Below, piece by piece: positions 1 through 8,651 of a stretch of 64,000 bases of DNA. Under the pieces are notes generated by a model that had not been told where the DNA came from, made no database searches, and saw only the letters and a list, made by a program, of their open reading frames with translations. Position numbers and translations under genes: made by a program. Within the stretch, counting starts at the first letter, position 1. Every line of letters begins with the position of its first letter. The stretch is taken from contig CAYYGN010000003.1 of the NCBI GenBank assembly GCA_964471595.1, positions 111,688 through 175,687 of the forward strand, in the 5' to 3' direction. The stretch is from JAGNXB01 sp964471595 (lineage in GTDB: Bacteria; Bacteroidota; Bacteroidia; Chitinophagales; Saprospiraceae).

Positions 1-5
1 TGGGC

Positions 6-38
6 AAAAAAAAGGAGGGACCCCGGGGGCCCCTCCTT
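6..38 (-). terminator. Intrinsic terminator after the first haloperoxidase gene
   Basis: A GC-rich inverted repeat (AAGGAGG at 12-18 pairing with CCTCCTT at 32-38) is followed on the minus strand by a run of eight T. It lies about 20 bases past the stop codon of the haloperoxidase gene that ends at 60. Confidence 0.8.
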
Positions 39-59
39 GCTCTTGATATTCCGGGTGGA

Positions 60-1442
60 TTATTTCCTCCAGGGAAGTTTGTTGACCTCGCGGCCAATCA
101 AAGTCCCGTGGCGGACACCTTCGTCACTATCCATCCGGAAATGGACGCCGAGGGGTACACGAGACCAGGCATTTTCCTGCGCCATTTCATAGAAGCTGTG
201 GAAAGTGCGTGGCATGCCGAGGAATTCATTGCGGAATTCATGGCAGCGGTCGGTCATGCTGTAGCTGTATCCGAACACGGCCGCCAGGGCTTCTGCGCCA
301 GCAGCGCCCATGGTCGAATGGCCGGAGGGGTAAGCCGGAAAAGCGGGTGTGAGACCGTGTTCTCCGGTGAGCGGGTTGTGTAGATTGGAGTCCCAGGTAG
401 GATCTATGATACGCTGGATATAACTCTCCGGGCGCTCCACATTGTAGTAGTATTTACTGTGCCAACAGCCGACTGCAGCGTCATTGATTGCCATACCCAG
501 TCGGGCATAGGCTTCAACGGCGGTGGCGAGATTGGACTTTTTGCTGTCAATGACCTGATTGGCTATGGCCATCCAGCGAGGGCCGGGGCTAAAGGTCAGA
601 TTGACCAGATCATCGCTCCAGAATTCGGCAATCCACTTGGCGGTATAGGACAGGCCGGGTGTGTTTTGGGCGTAAACTTCCAACGCCTGTGCATAAAATT
701 CAGAGGTAGGAGACTCACTGTAAGGCAGCGGAGGCCGGGATAGTTTTTGATCCTGGGTGATAGCGAAGGTGCGCACCTTGCCCCATTCCGGGAACATGGG
801 CTGGGTCGGTCCCGGAACCGTGGGTAAATAGTCACCCGGTTTTTTCCAGTGAGCCTGTGGATCATAGGAGCCGAAAGGATCCTTGTAAGCGTCATGCCCG
901 TACGAGTCGGTGGCAGACCAATCCCAAACGGCTTCGGCGACTGCTTTGCCGTAATCTCTGGAACGTATGAAAACCTCCGTCCCCACCTCATTGCCATATT
1001 TGAGATTGAGGGCCTGGTTGAGGTCGTTCATCTTGTTGAGAACATCGATCGGTGGCTGCGGAAAAAAGCGAGGCAGCAGGGTCTGGTACACCCCGTGAAG
1101 GACGGATGGCCAGTGGACATCGTCATTGGCCAGGGCGGGAATCGTGAGCCCCGAATAACGAGAAGCCATGGAGTTGTGATCGGGCATGCCGGGAATGCAG
1201 GCCTCGTAGGCCGCCAGGCCGATGTAGGCCAGGGCACGGGGTGCCGGTCCCGGGCGGTAGCCGGCGGCATAGCGCTCCAGATCAAGGAAGAGCAGATTCC
1301 ACTGCAGAGCGGCTTCGGCATTGTGGTCGGCGACCAGGTTGGAGGGAGAGGGTTCACTCGAGTCCTTCTGGCAAGACGAGACCGCCAGAATCAAGGCGCC
1401 GAGGAACAGGGACAGACGTAGGGTTTTCCAGTTCATGTTCAT
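60..1442 (-). CDS. Vanadium-dependent haloperoxidase / PAP2-family lipoprotein (copy 1)
   Basis: Predicted 460-residue envelope enzyme of the vanadium haloperoxidase/acid phosphatase superfamily, which oxidises halides with hydrogen peroxide or hydrolyses phosphate esters. The N-terminus has a hydrophobic stretch ending in a lipobox (VSSC), so a lipoprotein is expected. All three superfamily motifs are present near the C-terminus: K-x6-RP (KYYYNVERP), PSGH, and SR-x5-H-x3-D (SRVPLGVHFRMD). The start is placed at the ATG at 1442. An upstream in-frame ATG at 1472 would add ten non-hydrophobic residues and sits almost on top of the -7 element at 1493-1500; an ATG at 1436 is also possible. Two paralogues lie at 8652-9983 and 12284-13627. 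Whether it prefers iodide, bromide or phosphate cannot be read from the sequence. Confidence 0.85.
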   Translation of the reverse strand: MNMNWKTLRLSLFLGALILAVSSCQKDSSEPSPSNLVADHNAEAALQWNLLFLDLERYAAGYRPGPAPRALAYIGLAAYEACIPGMPDHNSMASRYSGLTIPALANDDVHWPSVLHGVYQTLLPRFFPQPPIDVLNKMNDLNQALNLKYGNEVGTEVFIRSRDYGKAVAEAVWDWSATDSYGHDAYKDPFGSYDPQAHWKKPGDYLPTVPGPTQPMFPEWGKVRTFAITQDQKLSRPPLPYSESPTSEFYAQALEVYAQNTPGLSYTAKWIAEFWSDDLVNLTFSPGPRWMAIANQVIDSKKSNLATAVEAYARLGMAINDAAVGCWHSKYYYNVERPESYIQRIIDPTWDSNLHNPLTGEHGLTPAFPAYPSGHSTMGAAGAEALAAVFGYSYSMTDRCHEFRNEFLGMPRTFHSFYEMAQENAWSRVPLGVHFRMDSDEGVRHGTLIGREVNKLPWRK

Positions 1443-1492
1443 AGGATAAGGTAAATGTGCAATGCGGTCCATGGAATGGACTCAAAACGCTA

Positions 1493-1500
1493 CAAAGGTA
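1493..1500 (-). promoter_or_regulatory. -7 promoter element for haloperoxidase copy 1
   Basis: The minus strand reads TACCTTTG, an exact match to the Bacteroidota -7 consensus TAnnTTTG, about 50 bases before the chosen start codon. No clear -33 TTG is visible. Confidence 0.55.
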
Positions 1501-1722
1501 TCGGATTTGTCCCATGACAGGAAATAGGAGGGCCTCTCCAATTCCTTAGAATTTCCTTAGAATTTTATTTTGCAATATGTAAAAAAACCATCATACAGAC
1601 TTTCAAATGAGGATGAATGCTCCGCTGGTGTTGGACGTCAGGTCCTGACAAAACCCGACAACAGCCGGATGGTATTGTTTTTGCCCTCGCAATCCATCCG
1701 TTACCCATAATCCGGTTTTGCC

Positions 1723-3036
1723 ATGTCTAATCTGGAGTTGTTTGTCAAAGTCGCCATTGCCCTGGCGGTCATCATGGCCATGGCGCAGATTGTGGGCAGC
1801 CTGGCCCGTCTGATCGCCCAGCCCCGGGTGGTCGGTGAAATGATCGCCGGGGTGCTTCTCGGACCGACCTTGTTCGGGAGGCTTTTCCCGGAGCTGTCGG
1901 GACTCATCTTCGAGCCTGAGGTGATGCCGGTATTGTTCGTGATCTGCAATATTGGTCTTTCTGCCTATATGTTTCTGGTGGGGACGGAGATCAATCTCTC
2001 CCTTTTCAACAAGAAGGTCTTGCGGGACGCAGGAGCCTTGTCCCTGGGCGCCATTATCGTTCCCTTCGGGGCGGGATTCCTGACGGCTTCCCTGTATGGC
2101 GAACTGCTCAATACGAAGTCCATTCCTTACATGTCGTTTGCGGTATTCATGGGGACCGCTTTTGCCATTACCGCGTTTCCGATGCTGGCCCGCATCCTTC
2201 AGGAGCGCGGGATTATTGACACCAAGCTCGGTGGCCTGGCCATGCTGTCCGCAAGTCTCCAGGATGTGGTCAGTTGGATTTTGCTGGGCCTGGTGACGGC
2301 CATGGCGGTAGGCAGCGGGATCGGCAGTGTGGGCATCATGGCCGTCGGCGCATTGGGGCTGGTCCTCGTGCTTTTTTATGTAGTCAGACCTTTGATCCAC
2401 CGTTGGGTGGTGGTACGTTCAGATACTACGGGTCTGGGCCCGGGCCAGTTCAGTCTCGTACTGCTGCTGCTCATCGTGTGTGCCATTTTCACCGACCATA
2501 TCGGTTTGTATTCCGTGTTTGGCGGATTCATGCTGGGTATGGCCATGCCCAGGGATGAAGCTTTCTTGAATGCCATTTCGGTTCGTCTCAAGGATATAAC
2601 CCTGGTACTTTTTCTTCCTGTATTCTTTGCCTTTTCCGGACTGAATACGGATCTTGCTTCACTCACTTCGGCCAGCCTGCTGGGTCCTACCCTGATTATC
2701 CTGCTGTTGGCATTCGGGAGCAAGATCATTCCATTGTTTTCTACAATGCGCATGTCCGGATATTCCGTGCGGGATTCATCGTCCATCGCGGCGCTGATGA
2801 ATTCACGGGGATTAATGGAATTGATCATTGCCAATATCGGTATGTTCTACGGACTGATTGACGCCTCCTTATACAGCATCCTGGTTCTCATTGCCGTCAC
2901 GACGACCCTGTCGGCCATGCCTTTTTACGTGTGGTCGCAGAAAATTCCGGACAAGGGACAGTCGTTGTTCCGGACCATCAGGCCTAAATCGACACCGGCG
3001 TCCATGCGACAGGACAAAGTGGAGACTTCCTCCTGA
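1723..3036 (+). CDS. Cation/proton antiporter (CPA2-type)
   Basis: A 437-residue polytopic inner-membrane protein with about 12 hydrophobic segments, matching the sodium/hydrogen exchanger fold of the CPA2 (KefB/NapA-like) group. Typical elements are the N-terminal PRVVGEMIAGVLLGP segment and the central MGTAFAITAFPMLARIL segment. It presumably exchanges protons for Na+ or K+. It has no C-terminal RCK/TrkA domain; the tail after the last membrane segment is about 35 charged residues. It converges on the CPA1-type antiporter just downstream (12 bases between stop codons), so the two are not co-transcribed. The ATG is clear; no good Shine-Dalgarno sequence precedes it. Confidence 0.88.
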   Translation: MSNLELFVKVAIALAVIMAMAQIVGSLARLIAQPRVVGEMIAGVLLGPTLFGRLFPELSGLIFEPEVMPVLFVICNIGLSAYMFLVGTEINLSLFNKKVLRDAGALSLGAIIVPFGAGFLTASLYGELLNTKSIPYMSFAVFMGTAFAITAFPMLARILQERGIIDTKLGGLAMLSASLQDVVSWILLGLVTAMAVGSGIGSVGIMAVGALGLVLVLFYVVRPLIHRWVVVRSDTTGLGPGQFSLVLLLLIVCAIFTDHIGLYSVFGGFMLGMAMPRDEAFLNAISVRLKDITLVLFLPVFFAFSGLNTDLASLTSASLLGPTLIILLLAFGSKIIPLFSTMRMSGYSVRDSSSIAALMNSRGLMELIIANIGMFYGLIDASLYSILVLIAVTTTLSAMPFYVWSQKIPDKGQSLFRTIRPKSTPASMRQDKVETSS

Positions 3037-3048
3037 ACGGATACGGCT

Positions 3049-4563
3049 TCATCCACCACCGTTTTTGTCCGCTGTTGCCCCGGCGGGAATTTCGGCAAGT
3101 GGTTCGAGGCAGGCCTGGACATCGGCCAATTCCGATTCGTCATCCGACAATACATAGAGGGTGTCTCCCGGTGCAAGGACCGTGGCGCCTGTCGGCCTGA
3201 AGTATTTGCCATCCCGCAAAATCAGGGCGATGACAGCGTGCCGGGGAAACCGGGTATCCATGATTTTCAATCCGGCAGCGGGACAAGAAGATGAAATGAC
3301 GAATGCCCGCATGATGCGTTTGGGTTTGTCGAGAGGATCATCCTCCACGCCGGGCAGGGGTGCAGGTTCGGTGTCGTCATTGCGCACTACGCCCAGCCAT
3401 CGTGCAAAAACACTCAAGGTCGTACCCTGTATTAGTACGGAGGTAACGGATATGAAAAATACGATGTGAAAAATCATTTCCGCTTTGGCGATGCCGGCCA
3501 GCAGGGGGTAGGTGGCAAATACGATGGGCACGGCACCGCGCAAGCCTACCCAGGATATATAAAACCGGTTGGCCAATCGCATTTTGAAAGGCATCAGACT
3601 GATGAAAACACTCAAAGGCCTTGCTATCAGGATGAGGAACGCGGATATCAAAAGGCCGATGCCGACGACGGGTAAAATGCGGGTGGGAAAAACCAAAAGG
3701 CCCAGGGTCACAAAAAGGACAATTTCCATCAACCAGGCCAGTCCGTCATACATACGGAGAATGGTTTTCTTGTGGATCAATTCCTGATTGCCCAAATAAA
3801 CGGCACACAGATAAATGGCAAGGAATCCGTTGCCTCCCAAAAAATCGGTAGCCGAAAAGGTGACAAACATCAAGGCGATCACCAGTACCGGATAAAGGCC
3901 TTCATAATCCAGGCGAATGCGGTTGATCACAAGGCGACTGACGCGCCCGAAGGCAAAGCCCAAAACGGCACCAAGGAGCATTTGGCGCAAAAAGAGAGGG
4001 ATAATGGAACCGAGCGATTGGTCCTGATGGACTACCAGGGTCAGGAAAGAAATCGTCAACACATAGGCCATGGGATCATTGCTTCCACTCTCCAGTTCAA
4101 GGGTGGGTCGCAAATTATTCCTCAGTGAAAGATTGCGTGAACGCAAAATGGAAAATACGGCGGCCGCATCCGTGGATGATACGATCGAACCGAGGAGCAT
4201 GCTCTCGTAAATGGTGAAATCGGTCACATACCAGACGAATAGCCCCAGGGTCACCGCCGTGAATAATACACCGATGGTCGAAAGGCTAATCCCTTGCCAG
4301 AGGATCGGGCGCACATTGCTCCATCGCGTATCCAGGCCTCCGGAGAAAAGGATGAAATTGAGGGAGACAATGCCGATAAACTGGGCGACTTTGGGATCGT
4401 CGAATTTGATCCCTCCCAGGCCGTCCGAACCCGCCAGCATGCCCACCGTTAAAAACAACAGGAGGGTGGGTACACCAAAGCGATAGGAGGTTTTTCCCGC
4501 CACAATGCTGATGAAAAGCAGGATTGAACCTACCAGCAAAATATTTTCAATGGTCAGGGTCAT
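3049..4563 (-). CDS. K+/H+ (or Na+/H+) antiporter, CPA1 family with TrkA-C domain
   Basis: A 504-residue protein resembling NhaP2/CvrA potassium/proton antiporters. Residues up to about 390 form roughly 12 membrane segments with the family segment containing GSIVSSTDAAAVFSIL (ion-binding region) and LESGSNDPMAYVL. Residues about 415-490 look like an RCK_C/TrkA_C ligand-binding domain (FPRHAVIALILRDGKYFRPT ... GDTLYVLSDD). Such domains sense nucleotides or ions and gate transport. The predicted role is cytoplasmic pH and K+ homeostasis. The ion specificity is inferred from the NhaP2-like architecture, not demonstrated. Confidence 0.88.
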   Translation of the reverse strand: MTLTIENILLVGSILLFISIVAGKTSYRFGVPTLLLFLTVGMLAGSDGLGGIKFDDPKVAQFIGIVSLNFILFSGGLDTRWSNVRPILWQGISLSTIGVLFTAVTLGLFVWYVTDFTIYESMLLGSIVSSTDAAAVFSILRSRNLSLRNNLRPTLELESGSNDPMAYVLTISFLTLVVHQDQSLGSIIPLFLRQMLLGAVLGFAFGRVSRLVINRIRLDYEGLYPVLVIALMFVTFSATDFLGGNGFLAIYLCAVYLGNQELIHKKTILRMYDGLAWLMEIVLFVTLGLLVFPTRILPVVGIGLLISAFLILIARPLSVFISLMPFKMRLANRFYISWVGLRGAVPIVFATYPLLAGIAKAEMIFHIVFFISVTSVLIQGTTLSVFARWLGVVRNDDTEPAPLPGVEDDPLDKPKRIMRAFVISSSCPAAGLKIMDTRFPRHAVIALILRDGKYFRPTGATVLAPGDTLYVLSDDESELADVQACLEPLAEIPAGATADKNGGG

Positions 4564-4636
4564 AAAGACGATCGCACATTACTTGCGGAATAATGACCTG
4601 CTCCCGATGCTTTTTGCAAAATGCCACAATCCTTCA

Positions 4637-7183
4637 TCATTCCGTCTTGATCCATTTGACCACTTCGCTGGTGCCTCCGCACAATATGTCGAAAAAATAA
4701 ACGCCCGGAGACCATCCGGCTACAGGGATAACCACTTTGAATGCGCCTTCCGGCAGAATGCCCTGCCCGGCAAGTTGGCCATCGGAAGAAAAGCAGCGCC
4801 AGGTCCCAGAAGGCATTGGCCTGTCGGAGGAACGCTGGAGGAAGGTCGATGTACCCTGACCCGGATTGGGAAAAAGGCGCCAGGCCTGAAGGTTGGACGA
4901 GGTGGGTTTGACAGATACCGGGGGGTCGGTGATGGCCGCAAGAGGTAGGGCAAAAGCCGAACGGGCATGACTGCCAGCCACCAACATGTGTAAACCCGCA
5001 TTCCAGGTCATGTCATAAACGGGCACGGCCGGCATGCCTGTTCCGAGAGGATGCCATGTCTGGCCGCCATCCACGGTGCCGTAAATACCGGCATCCGTCG
5101 CCGCAAACAAGATACTGTCTCCGTGCCCGGGCAAAACGACAAGATCGTTGACGGCCAGTGGCGGGAGGTCTCCATTGATGGAGGTCCAGGTCTGGCCCCC
5201 GTCATCCGATCGATGGACATGGGAGGCAAACTGATTGTACCGGTATCCGCTGTGGGTCACAAAAACACGGTCTGACCACGTGGGGCTCCCCTGACAACTG
5301 GTGACATATCGCTGGGGCAACCCGTCGGCGATGAAAGTCCAGGTATCTGATTGGGGGTCCCGTCCCCACAGACGTCCGTCTCCCGTCCCCGCAAAGACAC
5401 GACCCGGGATAAGCGGCGATTCCCCCAGGGCGGTGATGACATGGGTGGAACGGAACCAGGGCTCTGTGGGGTCGGTGAGCTTGCCGCTTACCGGATACCA
5501 TTCCGGCAGGAAAGGATTTTCATTGCGGTAAACGCGATTGGTTCCGAACCACATTGTGTGGGGAGGATGCACGGAGACAAAATAGGGAGCATCCCATCCG
5601 GTATTGTCCGATCCATCGATGCCTTGTGTAAAATCCTGGAATTCGAATCCGTAATCGGTGGACTGGACCAAATTGCCATTTTGCCATTCGGCAAACATGA
5701 TCTCGGGATATTCCGGATGGAAGGCGGGTTGAAATCCGTCTCCCCCGTAGATATGATCCCATTGATGCGGATTGCCTATGCCAACGGTGGTGCCGTTGTC
5801 CTGTGATCCCCCGGCGATCATTTCCGGGTCGTGGGGATTCCAGGCGATGCGGTAGAATTGTGTATTGGGAATATCATCCATTCGCGCCCAGGTTGTTCCA
5901 TCATCCAGGGAGCGGTACAATCCGCCGTCGGTGGCCAGTACGAGGTGGCCTTCGGGGGTAAAAATCAGGTCATGCTTGTCGGCATGTACGTCGTACACCC
6001 ACCAAAATGGTGTCGCTTTTTCCCAGTGGAGCCCTCCGTTCCGGGTACGCCAGAGATCCACGCCCAGGACGAAAATGTCGGCCATGTCCTGGGGATTGAC
6101 GGCGAATTTCCCGAAATACCAACCGAAGCCTCCCAGGGTATTTCCCGGCAAATTAATGAGGGGTACCGGATACCAGGAGTCGCCCTGGTCATCACTGGCA
6201 TAAATTCCTTCCAATTGCTGGTTGGTGCCCACCATGCGCAAAAAAAATCGCCCTTGCGACCAGGCAATGGCCGGCCGTGAAAATGACCCCTGGGGCAACC
6301 CGGAGGTGAGTGTGTCCCAGGTGAGGCCCCGGTCTTTGGAGCGGTACACCCGCGACAACGGGCCGCTTACAATGGAGACCGCCTGATTGCGCACCCTATG
6401 CCACCCGCAGGCAAACACCACGTCAGGATCGTCGGGGTCAATGAGGATATCCGTTATGCCGGCCTCCTGTGAAAGGTAAAGGGTTTTTTCCCAGGAGAGA
6501 CCTCCGTCCAAGGACCTGTAGAATCCCCTTTCGGACCCGGGTCGCAGCGGGATGCCCATGCTGCCGGCGTACAGAATATGGGGATTCACGGGGTCAACAA
6601 CGAGGGCACTGATGATACCGGCATCGGCCAGACCGAGCAGGGACCAGGATTCTCCGTCATCCGTGCTCTTGTAAATGCCCTGACCCAGAAAGACATACGA
6701 GGAAATGTTGGGGTCACCGGTGGCGGCATAGACGACACCGGGCGAGGCCGGATCAAACACGATCCGGGAGATACTCAATACGGGCTGGTCGTCAAATACA
6801 GGATACCAGGTCGTGCCGCCGTCAGTAGTTTTGAATATGCCACCGGCCACCAATCCGGCCAGATAAGTGCCCGGTTCATTGGGGTGACGGGCGACGGAGT
6901 TGATTCTGCCACCGATGTTGCGAGGCCCGACCTGCTGCCAGGGGGTATCAAATCCCGGCGGGGCGGGATCGCGGAGTACAGCTCTGGCGCGGGCGGCGTC
7001 CAGGGCCTGCAGGAAGGCCTCGCCCGCTTCTTCAAAATGCGGGAAGTTGCGCGCCGCAAAAAATTCTTCCGAGGGCTTAAGGGGCGACTGACGGGGGTCT
7101 GTTTTCGAGGACGGGCAACCCGCCGTCTGCAAAAGGACCAACAGGGCAACGCAAGCAATGGAAAAAATGAAATTCCGGTACAT
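4637..7183 (-). CDS. Secreted Asp-box (sortilin/BNR-like) propeller protein with T9SS sorting domain
   Basis: A predicted surface or secreted protein of 848 residues. The body contains at least nine Asp-box motifs of the form S-x-D-x-G-x-T-W (for example TTDGGTTW, STDDGESW, SDDGGQTW, TVDGGQTW), typical of sortilin/VPS10, sialidase and xyloglucanase beta-propellers. The last ~75 residues form a T9SS type A sorting domain beginning LFPNPGQGTS. The N-terminal hydrophobic segment ends in TAGC, which could act as a lipobox; that would be unusual together with a T9SS signal. No glycosidase catalytic residues could be assigned, so a non-enzymatic or carbohydrate-binding role is equally likely. It lies downstream of a terminator at 7404-7440 and is probably a separate transcription unit. 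Confidence 0.82.
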   Translation of the reverse strand: MYRNFIFSIACVALLVLLQTAGCPSSKTDPRQSPLKPSEEFFAARNFPHFEEAGEAFLQALDAARARAVLRDPAPPGFDTPWQQVGPRNIGGRINSVARHPNEPGTYLAGLVAGGIFKTTDGGTTWYPVFDDQPVLSISRIVFDPASPGVVYAATGDPNISSYVFLGQGIYKSTDDGESWSLLGLADAGIISALVVDPVNPHILYAGSMGIPLRPGSERGFYRSLDGGLSWEKTLYLSQEAGITDILIDPDDPDVVFACGWHRVRNQAVSIVSGPLSRVYRSKDRGLTWDTLTSGLPQGSFSRPAIAWSQGRFFLRMVGTNQQLEGIYASDDQGDSWYPVPLINLPGNTLGGFGWYFGKFAVNPQDMADIFVLGVDLWRTRNGGLHWEKATPFWWVYDVHADKHDLIFTPEGHLVLATDGGLYRSLDDGTTWARMDDIPNTQFYRIAWNPHDPEMIAGGSQDNGTTVGIGNPHQWDHIYGGDGFQPAFHPEYPEIMFAEWQNGNLVQSTDYGFEFQDFTQGIDGSDNTGWDAPYFVSVHPPHTMWFGTNRVYRNENPFLPEWYPVSGKLTDPTEPWFRSTHVITALGESPLIPGRVFAGTGDGRLWGRDPQSDTWTFIADGLPQRYVTSCQGSPTWSDRVFVTHSGYRYNQFASHVHRSDDGGQTWTSINGDLPPLAVNDLVVLPGHGDSILFAATDAGIYGTVDGGQTWHPLGTGMPAVPVYDMTWNAGLHMLVAGSHARSAFALPLAAITDPPVSVKPTSSNLQAWRLFPNPGQGTSTFLQRSSDRPMPSGTWRCFSSDGQLAGQGILPEGAFKVVIPVAGWSPGVYFFDILCGGTSEVVKWIKTE

Positions 7184-7403
7184 CAGGGAGAGGGTATCTC
7201 CCGCAAGTTACGATTTCCGGGCCAAAAAAGCCCGTCCAACGCCCGTGATCAAGCCCTTTAGACAGAATCCTGAAGGTAAAAACGGGAGGCAACGGGGTCG
7301 GTTCGGCCTAAGTCTGGCCCCGGGTTTCGGAAGGCCGGGACTGGGTGGGCACCGGAATAAAACCTCCCCGGGGAATACCGGAAGGCTGGAACATTTTTCG
7401 CTG

Positions 7404-7440
7404 TAATAAAAAGCCCTTCCCACAAAAATGCAGGAAGGGC
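7404..7440 (-). terminator. Intrinsic terminator after the outer-membrane channel gene
   Basis: GCCCTTCC (7413-7420) pairs with GGAAGGGC (7433-7440) around a 12-base loop; on the minus strand it is followed by TTTTTATTA. It closes the operon that begins with the haloperoxidase at 9983. The remainder of 7184-7473 shows no gene. Confidence 0.85.
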
Positions 7441-7473
7441 GGGGCTTACAGGGAGGGCTATAGGGGGTTGGTA

Positions 7474-8613
7474 TCAATCCAGTTCCGCCGGTGCGGTACG
7501 GGAAGTGGAGCGATGGTTGGGTATGAACCAAACCGCCGAAAAGTTGACCACATAATCGGCGAAGGCGGCATCGCCGTGACGATCTCTTTGTTTGTCATCC
7601 AGGCTGCGGATCCGGTTGCGTTCGATCGCCACCGGCACGTTGACATTGAACAGGAAGCGACCTTGTACCCAGGAAAGGCCGGGTTCGACCGACAGGGCAT
7701 ATCCCGGACGACGGAATCCTTCCGATTTGCCGATCAGGTCTATGGCCGGAATCCCTTCGAGGCGGGAGGCCAGACTGATGGACAACGGCGAACGGGTGGC
7801 AAAGCCGATACCGAGCCGTGCGGCGTATTGGTCGGCTACCGAAAAGTAATTGGCATGCAGCGAAGGGTCGGAAGTGGGATTGCGGAGTACGCCATTGGTG
7901 TTTTTCGGATTGGCCATGTAAAAGGCACTGGCGAAAACGGACCAATTCTTGTACACTACACCAAATCCCTGAACTTCCACACTGACGCCGGTGCCACCGT
8001 CGCCGAGTTGAATGGATTGATCCACCGGCCGGGTCTGGGTATAATCATTACCCTCTTCATCCAGTTTGTGGAATTGGTCTTTCACCTTGTAATTGCCACT
8101 GGGAAACTTTACCCCGGCGCCAACAGCTACATTCCAGGTCGGGTGTACTGCCGGATCCCTGAGCCAATAACTCAGGGAGGTCCGGATATCGCTCAGGCCG
8201 GCAGAATTGGTTTCAAACCGCTTGCGATCCGGATTGGCCGTTTCGCTGTTGCCGTAATGTTCGTACATGGAAGAGCGATTGTTGATGTTGACGGGCAACG
8301 TCAGGGTGGCGGACAGCCGGTTGGTGATGCCATAGCTGACGCCGAGATCGAGGCCGTGAAAATAATTGATGACTTCGGTGCCTTCGGCAACGCGGTTGGC
8401 TTCTTCATGCTTGCCGCGAAAATGGCGGAAGGACTTGAAGTACCGGTAATTTGCAGCCACGCTGAAATCACCTTTCATGGTGAGTCCGGTGGTGTTTCCG
8501 CCTGTGGTGTTGCCGGAGCAACCCATGCTGCGAATGGCGACACAGCCCTGACCCATCAGTGCGGATGCGGGCATGGCGGCGACCAGGAGAATGAGGTAAA
8601 GTCTTGCTTTCAT
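7474..8613 (-). CDS. Outer-membrane channel/transporter-like beta-barrel protein
   Basis: A 379-residue protein with a signal peptide (hydrophobic residues 4-18, cleavage near residue 21) followed by alternating aromatic/hydrophobic strands. Segments such as LDLGVSYGITNRLSATLTLP and the distal barrel strands resemble the 'MetA-pathway of phenol degradation' transporter-like outer-membrane family. A Cys-containing stretch just after the signal (GCVAIRSMGCSG) is conserved-looking but unexplained. It starts 38 bases after the stop of haloperoxidase copy 2 on the same strand and is followed by a strong terminator, so the two are probably co-transcribed. A role in passing the haloperoxidase substrate or product across the outer membrane is inference. 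Confidence 0.72.
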   Translation of the reverse strand: MKARLYLILLVAAMPASALMGQGCVAIRSMGCSGNTTGGNTTGLTMKGDFSVAANYRYFKSFRHFRGKHEEANRVAEGTEVINYFHGLDLGVSYGITNRLSATLTLPVNINNRSSMYEHYGNSETANPDRKRFETNSAGLSDIRTSLSYWLRDPAVHPTWNVAVGAGVKFPSGNYKVKDQFHKLDEEGNDYTQTRPVDQSIQLGDGGTGVSVEVQGFGVVYKNWSVFASAFYMANPKNTNGVLRNPTSDPSLHANYFSVADQYAARLGIGFATRSPLSISLASRLEGIPAIDLIGKSEGFRRPGYALSVEPGLSWVQGRFLFNVNVPVAIERNRIRSLDDKQRDRHGDAAFADYVVNFSAVWFIPNHRSTSRTAPAELD

Positions 8614-8651
8614 GGGATCAAAAATGTTGGGTTGATAATGAGAGATTTTCG

